A stretch of DNA of 33,168 bases. It comes from Zetaproteobacteria bacterium (GTDB lineage: Bacteria > Pseudomonadota > Alphaproteobacteria > Micavibrionales > Micavibrionaceae). Location: assembly GCA_002747015.1 (NCBI GenBank), contig NVXI01000020.1, positions 1 to 33,168 on the forward strand, in the 5' to 3' direction. The notes under the pieces were generated by a model, which made no database searches, had not been told where the DNA came from, and worked only from the letters and a program-made list of their open reading frames with translations. Made by a program: the position numbers and the translations under genes. This document shows positions 1 to 6,790 of the stretch, piece by piece; the first letter of the stretch is position 1, and each line of letters starts with the position of its first letter.

Positions 1-32
1 TTGGTTTTCATCTTCATTCCTTCGTCATTACG

Positions 33-494
33 ATGAAAACCAAAACACTCCCTTATGCAAGACCTTTAAATGGTCTCATAAGACCTGACGGGGAACATTC
101 GGCGCGCTGTTATCATGCTCGTGCACACAACAGAACAAAAGACGGTTGCCTTTTTGTCTGCGAAGAAGATCCTGACGGATTGGATCTGGAAACGATGGAT
201 GGTAAGAAATTTCTAACCATCAATGGTATCCAAACGCTCTCGCATAGCTGCCTGAACCTCATGCAAGAACTCTCCGAGATGGTAGAGATGGGCGTAAATA
301 AATTCCGCCTCTCCCCCCATGATCACGATATGGTCAAAGTCGCAGAGCTTTTTCGCGCTGTTTTGGATAAAAAGATGGTAACGGCTGAGGCAATTTCTCA
401 GTTAAAAGAAATAGGATTAAACGTGCCTTTTTCTAACGGTTTTTATCAAAAAGTTGATGGATGTCAGTGGGTTGAGTTAGAAGACGCCGCCTAA
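33..494 (+). CDS. ubiV: UbiV-like protein, C-terminal part only
   Basis: The protein resembles the C-terminal half of UbiV (peptidase U32 family), which with UbiU hydroxylates ubiquinone precursors without oxygen using a 4Fe-4S cluster. The visible signature is SARCYHAR with Cys26, then Cys39 and Cys43 (spacing 13 and 4, as in E. coli UbiV), followed by EDPDG, FLTINGIQTLSH and FRLSPHDHDMV. Family members are about 300 residues; only about 130 matching residues are here, so the TIM-barrel N-terminal half and the first cluster cysteine are absent. The frame stays open leftwards to base 3, so the gene may begin outside the window. However, residues 1-23 and the codons before them do not look like the expected UbiV sequence preceding SARC, so a rearranged or truncated gene is also possible. 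Family call is fairly sure; intactness is not. Confidence 0.72.
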   Translation: MKTKTLPYARPLNGLIRPDGEHSARCYHARAHNRTKDGCLFVCEEDPDGLDLETMDGKKFLTINGIQTLSHSCLNLMQELSEMVEMGVNKFRLSPHDHDMVKVAELFRAVLDKKMVTAEAISQLKEIGLNVPFSNGFYQKVDGCQWVELEDAA

Positions 495-676
495 TGTAAC
501 ATTAGTTTTTACGGGTTTTCATACGAGAAGGGTTATTATATCTAAGATATTTTTATATATCAGAGGTTATCATACCAAGTTGTTTTCGTACGATGCTAAC
601 TTTTCTTGGTTTAATTCTTTTATGATCACAATATGGGCTTTCTCTTGCTCAACCATACTGCTATCCTTTGTGCACC

Positions 677-1531
677 ATGGCACAAGTAGATGAATTCGAA
701 TCCATATTCCGTTCCGCACTCGTTGATATTTACGAGTATAACTTGCTTGAGGTGACGTCTGTTCTTTTAGTGACGGACAAAAGCGAGAACGATATTAAGG
801 CTTACCTGCATGATGTGCAGAGATTTTTAAGTGTTTTGGGCACGTCTGTGACATGGAATGTTCTGAGTGAAGATGATTTCACAACGACGCAAGATTTATT
901 GGATTGTGTCGAGAAAGCCAAACCGGATTTGGTATGCTCATACCGGAATTTAAGAAGCGAAGATTGGATCTATCAGCATAGCTTGGGGTCTTATCTTGAT
1001 GTGTTGATACAGCAAGCCGCCGCGCCTGTGTTAATCTTGCCGCACCCGAATGCAAATTATGCGCATGACCATGCGATGGAAAATACAGACAGGGTTATGG
1101 CGATCACCGATCATTTATCAAATGACCATCGCCTCATCAATTATGCGCTACGTTTTACGCAAGTGGATGGTTCTGTTTTTTTAACCCATATGGAAGATCA
1201 GGCGATTTTTGATCGCTATATGGATATCATTTCAAAAGTGCCTGAAATTAATACAGATGATGCACAAGAGGGAATTCGAGAACAGCTTTTAAAAGAGCCG
1301 CAGAACTATATTGAATCTTGTAAGACGGTTCTGCAGGAGAATAACTTACCTGTCACAATCGAAGATATTGTGACCTTTGGTAATCGCATCGTGGAATATA
1401 AAAAATTGATATTGGATCACAAAGTTGATCTTCTTATTATGAATGCGAAAGACCATGATCAACTCGCGATGCATGGTATGGCCTATCCGTTGGCCATTGA
1501 ATTGCGACAAATCCCCCTGTTAATGCTATGA
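677..1531 (+). CDS. Universal-stress-protein-like protein (two Usp-like halves)
   Basis: The 284-residue product has two alpha/beta halves. Residues about 1-125 hold a strand SVLLVTD, later KPDLVCSY and APVLILPHP. Residues about 135-284 end with DLLIMNAKD and IPLLML. This alternation of hydrophobic strands ending in PVLILP or PLLML is typical of tandem UspA proteins. The usual ATP-binding G-2x-G-9x-G(S/T) motif is not evident, so nucleotide binding is doubtful. The frame can also start nine bases earlier at a TTG; the ATG at 677 is preferred, although neither has a convincing Shine-Dalgarno. The stop lies 7 bp before the permease start, so the two are probably one transcription unit and this protein may be a cytosolic accessory of the transporter. 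The Usp assignment rests on fold-like pattern only. Confidence 0.6.
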   Translation: MAQVDEFESIFRSALVDIYEYNLLEVTSVLLVTDKSENDIKAYLHDVQRFLSVLGTSVTWNVLSEDDFTTTQDLLDCVEKAKPDLVCSYRNLRSEDWIYQHSLGSYLDVLIQQAAAPVLILPHPNANYAHDHAMENTDRVMAITDHLSNDHRLINYALRFTQVDGSVFLTHMEDQAIFDRYMDIISKVPEINTDDAQEGIREQLLKEPQNYIESCKTVLQENNLPVTIEDIVTFGNRIVEYKKLILDHKVDLLIMNAKDHDQLAMHGMAYPLAIELRQIPLLML

Positions 1532-1538
1532 GGATTTT

Positions 1539-2921
1539 ATGGAGCATCTAGAGCACGCGCTAAGCCCTGTTACCCCATCAATAACGGCCATGTTTGGTTT
1601 GATTTTGGTGATGATGATTACTTGCCTTGCGGCAGAGGAGAAACTTCACGCGAAAAAGTCGGTCATTGTCGGTGTCTTTGCAATGCTCAGTCTGTTCTTA
1701 GGCTCTTTCCTTGGCATTATACCATTTGGTGATGTCATTGTGGCTGGTGGGCATCATATTGAAATGCCGGTTTATATACCGGGCATAGATTGGAAGGTGA
1801 TTTCTATCATTGTTGGGTCTAGCGTTTTCGTCGATGTCACGTCTAAATCCGGCTTGTTTTCATGGATAGCGATTATGTTGACCAAGGCATCAAAGGGTGA
1901 TCCGCTTAAGTTGCTCTGGTCATATGGTATTATGACTGTGGTTTTTTCTGCAGTCTTAAATAACGTTACCGCAATGATTATTGTGGGGTCTTTGACGGTT
2001 GTATCTTTAGGGAAGTTAGAGAAAACAGGTATGCTCATGGCATTCTTATTGATCGAAGGGTTGCTTACCAATATTGGTGGTTTATTGACGCTTATCTCTT
2101 CTGTGCCGAATATTATCATTGGTGGAACGGCGGGGATTAGCTTCGTTAGCTTCTTCTTGAAGGCTGCGCCATATGTTTTTGTGGCGACGTGCGCGACTAT
2201 CTTTATGGGTGCAAAAATATTTAAGATTCAGGCGTTAAAAACGGAAGAGGAAAAAGCCGAAGCAGAGCATCTCATTCAAGGCTTTGATGAGAATGACGGG
2301 ATTGAGAGCAGGGGTTTTTTCTGGTTCTCCGTTGTTGTGCTGATTGCGTTTATCTTAACTATCGCAACAACATCTATTTTGCCCGTGGTTAAAGATTTGG
2401 GAATGGGGTTTGTTGCCCTTGCTTTTGCCACGCTTATGTTGATTCGCTATAAGGCCGAAGCAGATAAATTTTATAAAGCAATTGATTGGGATTTGATCGG
2501 GTTTTTTATGGCTCTGTTCATTGTGATTAATGTCATGGAGCATGCGCATGTTTTGGGCGCGATTGGTAAAGGTGTGCAGTACATGATCGGGGAGGGGGAA
2601 AGTTCTTTTGGAACTGGCGCGCTGCTTATTTCTGCTGCGGTTTTCAGTTCGGTAACGGATAATATTCCGCTTGCGGCGATGCTTGCAAAAATTTTGGCAA
2701 CACTTGGGACGGCGGCGGATTCTTCGCTTTGGTGGTCTGTTGTTTTCGGGGCGAATTTGGGCGGGAACCTAACGCCGATCGGCAGTGCATCAACATTGGT
2801 TGCAGTAACGATTATGCATAAGCATAAAGTACCGATGTCTTTTGCAGGATTTGTTGTAAAGGCCGCGCCTTTTGCACTTATGCAGATCGTCTTGGCGACT
2901 GTTTACGTCTTGGTTTTTTAG
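1539..2921 (+). CDS. ArsB/NhaD/SLC13 superfamily ion permease
   Basis: This is a 460-residue polytopic inner-membrane protein with roughly 11-12 hydrophobic helices. It carries the duplicated ion-transporter signature: LNNVTAMIIVG in the first half, and DNIPLAAMLAK followed by GANLGGNLTPIGSAST in the second. These Asn/Pro-rich re-entrant elements are typical of the CitMHS/ArsB/NhaD group (Na+/H+ antiporters, arsenite pumps, P-protein-like permeases). Length fits NhaD or ArsB. The substrate cannot be decided: the arsenic-related cluster begins about 440 bp downstream, but a Na+/H+ antiporter is at least as likely. GAGG overlapping the upstream gene's TGA sits 6 bases before the ATG, a good translational-coupling signal. 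The loop near residues 230-245 is acidic and lies between the two membrane halves. Confidence 0.82.
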   Translation: MEHLEHALSPVTPSITAMFGLILVMMITCLAAEEKLHAKKSVIVGVFAMLSLFLGSFLGIIPFGDVIVAGGHHIEMPVYIPGIDWKVISIIVGSSVFVDVTSKSGLFSWIAIMLTKASKGDPLKLLWSYGIMTVVFSAVLNNVTAMIIVGSLTVVSLGKLEKTGMLMAFLLIEGLLTNIGGLLTLISSVPNIIIGGTAGISFVSFFLKAAPYVFVATCATIFMGAKIFKIQALKTEEEKAEAEHLIQGFDENDGIESRGFFWFSVVVLIAFILTIATTSILPVVKDLGMGFVALAFATLMLIRYKAEADKFYKAIDWDLIGFFMALFIVINVMEHAHVLGAIGKGVQYMIGEGESSFGTGALLISAAVFSSVTDNIPLAAMLAKILATLGTAADSSLWWSVVFGANLGGNLTPIGSASTLVAVTIMHKHKVPMSFAGFVVKAAPFALMQIVLATVYVLVF

Positions 2922-3249
2922 GCGCGGCGGCTTTTGATTTCTTTTTTTCGAATGTAATATGTCTACGAAATAGAAATAAGAGTGTAAACCCATCCAAGCT
3001 TAGCCAAATTAAAATCCAGATAATTTCTGTATTTATATTTCACATCAATCAAGTTTTTAAGTGAAGCATTACAGAATTTGGAGGCGTAATGTCTGGCTCG
3101 ATGTTGAAACGCAGGGCTCTATGCTAATATTGCTACTCTGGACGCATCTTTATGCTGCATGTGGCGGTTGTTTTCATGTCGATCTATCCACCATTCTCTG
3201 TGTTTATTAATTTTGTAACTTTATAGACATAAAGTCTGAATGGTGCTTC
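2922..3249. other. Intergenic region, no gene recognised
   Basis: This spacer separates the permease from the small ORF and radical SAM gene. I see no hairpin with a T-tract, no tRNA-like fold and no ORF with a ribosome-binding site. A minus-strand open frame at its right end has no family resemblance and is treated as noise. Confidence 0.4.
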
Positions 3250-3360
3250 ATGAACTCTACGCTGGATACAAGTTATATCGACAAAGGCCGTGATATAGGT
3301 TTTATTCAGGTGCAGCACAAAACTCAAAATAGCTATGAGGAGATCTCTTACATTAAATGA
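3250..3360 (+). CDS. 36-residue ORF translationally coupled to the radical SAM gene (tentative)
   Basis: An ATG at 3250 opens a 36-codon frame. Its TGA (3358-3360) overlaps the ATG of the radical SAM gene (3357-3359) in an ATGA arrangement. A Shine-Dalgarno-like AGGAG for the downstream gene lies within its last codons, 14 bases before the ATG. The peptide begins MNSTLDTSYIDKG and ends EEISYIK; it has no Cys and no signal peptide. No strong ribosome-binding site precedes its own ATG. It could be a translational-coupling leader, a small substrate peptide, or chance. I recognise no family. The exact stop/start overlap is the only reason to list it. Confidence 0.3.
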   Translation: MNSTLDTSYIDKGRDIGFIQVQHKTQNSYEEISYIK

Positions 3361-4298
3361 GCGTAGAGAACCAAAATACAAAATTTTCTGACCCTTATAC
3401 CACCGCTGAAGGTAAGCAGCGTGCCTGGGTGGATTTAACCGCGCTGAAAACGCTGTGGTTTAATACGGGGACGTTGTGCAATTTGGCTTGCGTGAATTGC
3501 TATATAGAATCAACGCCAAAAAATGACTCGCTTGTTTATCTCATACTGAGTGAGGTTGTAGAATATCTCGACGAAATCATAGCTGATAAATTGCCGACGG
3601 AGGAAATTGGTATCACTGGCGGTGAGCCATTCATGAACCCCGATATTATTCCGATCATGGAAATAATCCTCAAACGCGGGTTTAAGCTTTTAGTGTTAAC
3701 GAACGCCATGCGACCGATGATGAAATGCCAAGAAGACCTGTTGCGCTTAAAAGATAAATACGGCGCGCAAATGACGATGCGTATCTCTGTCGATCATTTC
3801 AAACGTAGGCTACATGAAGAGGAGCGAGGGGCGCGGTCTTGGGGGCCAATGATGAAGGGGTTGCAATGGCTTTCGGATAATGAGTTTACGATTGATATTG
3901 CAGGACGGACGCGCTGGGGCGAAAATGATTTAGAACTGCGCAATGGGTTTGGCGCGTTCTTCAAAGAGCATAATATTAGAATTGATGCGCATGACATAAA
4001 ACAGCTCATGTTGCTTCCTGAAATGGATGAGAATATTGAAGTGTCGGAAATCACCACGGCCTGTTGGGATATTCTGAGTGTCAGCCCCGATAACATGATG
4101 TGTGCGTCTTCCCGTATGGTTGTGAAACATAAAGGTGATAAGAAACCATCCGTTATGGCCTGCACGCTTTTGGCCTATGATCAGCAATTTAATATGGGAA
4201 AAACCTTGAAAAAGGCTTCAAAGTCAGTTCATCTTAATCACCCGCATTGCGCCAAATTCTGTGTACTTGGTGGTGGAGCGTGCAGTGTCTCAGAGTGA
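3357..4298 (+). CDS. Radical SAM enzyme with C-terminal cysteine-rich region, linked to the arsenosugar-like cluster
   Basis: This 313-residue cytosolic enzyme has the radical SAM cluster motif CNLACVNC (Cys41, Cys45, Cys48; CxxxCxxC), then the SAM-binding GGEPF at about residues 87-91 and the LTNAM strand. The C-terminal third carries further cysteines, including TACWD, MMCAS, MACTL and a terminal HPHCAKFC...GACS set (Cys298, Cys302, Cys309). These could bind an auxiliary iron-sulfur cluster as in SPASM or twitch domains. It converges on and overlaps by 9 bp the TIGR04282 glycosyltransferase, which links it to the arsenosugar-type genes. It does not look like classical ArsS, the radical SAM enzyme usually paired with ArsM, so it may replace it or do another step. 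The substrate is unknown. The radical SAM assignment is secure; the pathway role is inference from context. Confidence 0.88.
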   Translation: MSVENQNTKFSDPYTTAEGKQRAWVDLTALKTLWFNTGTLCNLACVNCYIESTPKNDSLVYLILSEVVEYLDEIIADKLPTEEIGITGGEPFMNPDIIPIMEIILKRGFKLLVLTNAMRPMMKCQEDLLRLKDKYGAQMTMRISVDHFKRRLHEEERGARSWGPMMKGLQWLSDNEFTIDIAGRTRWGENDLELRNGFGAFFKEHNIRIDAHDIKQLMLLPEMDENIEVSEITTACWDILSVSPDNMMCASSRMVVKHKGDKKPSVMACTLLAYDQQFNMGKTLKKASKSVHLNHPHCAKFCVLGGGACSVSE

Positions 4299-4925
4299 CG
4301 AAACCCAGTCTAAAAGATTCTGTTGTTCGTCGCTCATTGCCTCAGGCATTTCTGTTTTAAGTTGTTGGAGATCATTTTGTGTATCAACATCGGTTAAAGG
4401 TTCAAGGTGACAGGGTTTTGAGGATAATAGTCCTTCCAGTGTTTGACGTGTTTGTTTGGTGCTCCATGGTACAGCGCTCCAGATATGTCGGTTAACAGGA
4501 ATCCGTCCACCAAACAAATAATAACCACCATCGTTTGCGGGTCCGAGTACAAAGTCATGGGTGTTTAAGGCCTCAATAGAGCGCTCAAGAATGCATGGCG
4601 AGAGTTGTGGTGCATCAGCACCAATCAAAATCACGCGATCATGATTAGAAAGCAGATGGTTATAAATATAGTGCTGGCGTTCACCCAGCCCCCCTTCACC
4701 AGTGTAAATTGTTTCGAATGCTCTCCAGAGAGGATTGTTCAGCCCTTCTTGCTCACCCACAGCCCAGAATACCTTTGCGTGTGTTTGCTTTACTGTTTTC
4801 TCGATAGCTTTTAAGCTGTGGATATAAAATTCTTCAGCTTTTTCTTTACCTATTCCTGCTGCAAGACGCGTTTTTAATGGCGACAGGCTAGGTGTTTTTA
4901 CAAAAATGGCAAGTGCTGTGCTCAT
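4290..4925 (-). CDS. TIGR04282 family arsenosugar-type glycosyltransferase (GT-A fold, DUF2064)
   Basis: The 211-residue soluble protein has the nucleotidyl/glycosyl-transferase-like layout of the family. KTPSLSPLKTRLA lies near the N-terminus (residues 10-22), GADAPQL at 102-108 (metal/nucleotide site), GPANDGGYYLFG at 128-139 and VPWST at 152-156. TIGR04282 proteins are annotated as arsenosugar-biosynthesis-associated because they recur beside ArsM and radical SAM genes; their exact reaction is not established. I start at the ATG at 4925 because it overlaps the upstream TIGR04283 stop as ATGA and has GAGG about 9 bases upstream; an ATG 33 bases earlier is in frame but lies inside the neighbour. 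It is the last gene of the minus-strand train, and its 3' end overlaps the convergent radical SAM gene by 9 bp. Confidence 0.85.
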   Translation of the reverse strand: MSTALAIFVKTPSLSPLKTRLAAGIGKEKAEEFYIHSLKAIEKTVKQTHAKVFWAVGEQEGLNNPLWRAFETIYTGEGGLGERQHYIYNHLLSNHDRVILIGADAPQLSPCILERSIEALNTHDFVLGPANDGGYYLFGGRIPVNRHIWSAVPWSTKQTRQTLEGLLSSKPCHLEPLTDVDTQNDLQQLKTEMPEAMSDEQQNLLDWVSSL

Positions 4926-5515
4926 AATTTCTGCCTCAATAATATCATCAACTGCCATTGCCGCAATAGTGTGAGCTTAGCCCACCCGTATGCTTTATAT
5001 TGTCGGGAACTGGTTTGCAGCTTTGAGGGGATGTTTTGCAATTTTATGCGTGCTTTTTTTGCATGGCGCACAAACAGTAAATCTTCACCATATGGTGCAT
5101 CTTCAGGATAACCACCAAGATCTTCAAATCGTTTTTTAGATAGGCACAACCCTTGATCACCATAGGGCAGATAAAAATAATGCGAGCGTATATTTGCGCC
5201 CCATGCGTTTAATTTCAGTCGTCCAGATATATCGAATGCGAGATCAAAATAATGTAGAGCATCGGGGCTTTGTTGCAGTGATTTTTCAAGGGCCACGAGA
5301 TTTTCCTTTGTCACACGGCTATCGGCGTGAAGGAACCAAAGGAACTCATTTTGTGTTTTTACAGCACCAGCATTCAGACTTTTTGCGCGCGTTCCCTCGG
5401 ATGAAATAATAATTTCAGCGCCGCAGTTTTTTAAATCATTCAGCAATTGTTCATGCGTTGTTTCATCCGGTGCAATGGGAATGATTATACTAATGTTTTC
5501 AAGCATGAAGTGCAT
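4922..5515 (-). CDS. TIGR04283 family arsenosugar-type glycosyltransferase (GT2)
   Basis: This is a 197-residue family 2 glycosyltransferase. Features seen are the ISIIIPIAPDE start of the Rossmann-like half, a DXD-equivalent LHADS (HADS at 63-66), GDQGLCLSKKRFEDLGGYPE around 119-138 (acceptor loop) and GEDLLFVRHAK around 143-153. These match the TIGR04283 pattern, a family recurrent in organoarsenical loci and presumed to transfer a sugar. There is no signal peptide or clear membrane helix; the C-terminus (LMILLRQKL) is mildly hydrophobic. The start at 5515 is chosen for length, but an in-frame ATG nine bases downstream would also fit. It lies 25 bp downstream of arsM, and its stop overlaps the next gene's start, implying co-translation. 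Confidence 0.85.
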   Translation of the reverse strand: MHFMLENISIIIPIAPDETTHEQLLNDLKNCGAEIIISSEGTRAKSLNAGAVKTQNEFLWFLHADSRVTKENLVALEKSLQQSPDALHYFDLAFDISGRLKLNAWGANIRSHYFYLPYGDQGLCLSKKRFEDLGGYPEDAPYGEDLLFVRHAKKARIKLQNIPSKLQTSSRQYKAYGWAKLTLLRQWQLMILLRQKL

Positions 5516-5540
5516 CCATCCATTGGTTACGCATAAGAAT

Positions 5541-6332
5541 TTAGCAGCAACCCTTCTTTTGACCTTTGAAGGCTCGCACTGTAATCGAGTAAAAATCGAT
5601 ATGCCCGATCTTTGCTTTTATATTCGGATCATCAAGTGTCATTTCGCGCTTGGAAATATAATCAATACCGCTCATACCACAATCTGCCATTATGGATTCA
5701 AAATCGGCAATTGTTAGGGCACCGCTGAGGCATTCACCAAGTAATACCGGATCACGTTGCAATTCTTCAGAGATTTGTTGTCCGGCAAAAACATCGGCGA
5801 AATATAACTCTCCACCAGATTTTAAAACGCGGGCAATCTCTTTAAATACCGCAGGCTTGTCGGCAGATAAATTAATGACGCAATTGGAAACGATCAAATC
5901 AATATCACCGTCTTCAATTCCAATAGATTGCAGATCTTCGATATAGCCTTTTTTGAATTCCACATTGGCTGTTTTGTAACCAAATTTATCCATGTGCCAG
6001 TTAATATGGTCATTCGCCACGCAGAGCTGCTCATCGGTCATGTCGACACCAATAACGCGGCCCTGTTCACCGACAATCTGGCTTAACACATAGACATCGC
6101 GGCCTGTACCGCAGCCCAGATCCAGAACAACAGAACCTTTGGAAATTTTAGGTAATGGTGTGCCACAACCATAAAACTTCGCTTGTACAGTTTCGTGAAC
6201 GTTTTTCAGAAGGTCTTGTATATGCGTCGGCGGAGCTTCGGATGGACAGCATGCGCTGGTTTTAAGATCCTTGTTCGTCTCCAGCACATTGCCGTAATAA
6301 TTCTTCACATCTTCTCTAATTGTTTTTGTCAT
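5541..6332 (-). CDS. arsM: Arsenite methyltransferase
   Basis: The 263-residue SAM-dependent methyltransferase carries the ArsM signature: YYG near the N-terminus, a CC pair (Cys28-29), KFYGCGTPLP (Cys56), SAM motif DLGCGTGRD (71-79), SNCVINL (Cys151) and GECLSGALT (Cys201). Spacings 28 to 56 and 151 to 201 equal those between Cys44/72 and Cys174/224 of the characterised algal ArsM, so the full arsenic-binding cysteine set appears present. It should methylate trivalent arsenic in the cytosol to mono- and dimethylarsenicals. The protein stops soon after the methyltransferase core with KKGCC; longer ArsM proteins have a further C-terminal domain, missing here. The terminal CC may be an extra metalloid ligand. 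Its ATG overlaps the upstream gene's stop (ATGA). Confidence 0.93.
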   Translation of the reverse strand: MTKTIREDVKNYYGNVLETNKDLKTSACCPSEAPPTHIQDLLKNVHETVQAKFYGCGTPLPKISKGSVVLDLGCGTGRDVYVLSQIVGEQGRVIGVDMTDEQLCVANDHINWHMDKFGYKTANVEFKKGYIEDLQSIGIEDGDIDLIVSNCVINLSADKPAVFKEIARVLKSGGELYFADVFAGQQISEELQRDPVLLGECLSGALTIADFESIMADCGMSGIDYISKREMTLDDPNIKAKIGHIDFYSITVRAFKGQKKGCC

Positions 6333-6775
6333 TCTTTATTTCCGGTCTTTGGTTTGTATTCTCTGTGACATTGCACGATTTTGGCGATCATTGCTGAATA
6401 TTTTTCAAGAACAAGATCTATATTCTCTTGTTCACCAGCTTTTGAAATATCGATTGCCAGATTATGAACAGCATTGTCGCAGAGTATGAAATCCTCTTTG
6501 CGTGGGCCAAGACGCTCAAACAAGTGGTGAAGGTCTTGCGTATCAATACCGGGATGGTTGGCAATGTCATGCGCAGAAAGGGTAATGGTAGGATAATCCT
6601 CAATAATGATAGCGTTGGTTAATTTGTGCATATTTTTGTTCATATTTCGCATGATCTCTATTATTGATTGCGTGATCTTACTGTTTTCATCGCCATGATT
6701 ATGTTCCTGTGCAATTCCGTAAGAGCTTATAAAGAACATGCCCATAAGTACGGTAGTTAAAGTTATAAGTTTCAA
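6329..6775 (-). CDS. Small exported protein, cytochrome c'/b562-like helical bundle (tentative)
   Basis: A 148-residue protein with an N-terminal signal peptide (MKLITLTTVLMGMFFISS, cleavage likely near residue 22). The mature part starts with a His-rich QEHNHGDE and is predicted all-helical. MRNMNKNMHK (42-51) resembles the first helix of cytochromes c', and VQCHREY near the C-terminus (Cys136-His137) resembles the heme-binding helix. However, a full CxxCH is absent: only one Cys precedes the His. A second Cys is at 99. It may therefore bind heme non-covalently, bind metal or metalloid, or be a heme-less relative. The start is a TTG at 6775; the first in-frame ATG would remove part of the signal peptide. 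It sits between the MerA-like gene (15 bp) and arsM (4-bp overlap), so it is clearly part of the train. Confidence 0.6.
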   Translation of the reverse strand: MKLITLTTVLMGMFFISSYGIAQEHNHGDENSKITQSIIEIMRNMNKNMHKLTNAIIIEDYPTITLSAHDIANHPGIDTQDLHHLFERLGPRKEDFILCDNAVHNLAIDISKAGEQENIDLVLEKYSAMIAKIVQCHREYKPKTGNKE

Positions 6776-6790
6776 TGTATTGTCTTTCTT

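Noticed and set aside
2922..2960. Terminator after the ArsB/NhaD permease
   Set aside because: A T-run is present (TTTCTTTTTTT), but the preceding GC-rich sequence does not form an inverted repeat.
3184..3381. Minus-strand 65-codon frame before the radical SAM gene
   Set aside because: No ribosome-binding site or family pattern; it runs opposite the small ORF and the start of the radical SAM gene.
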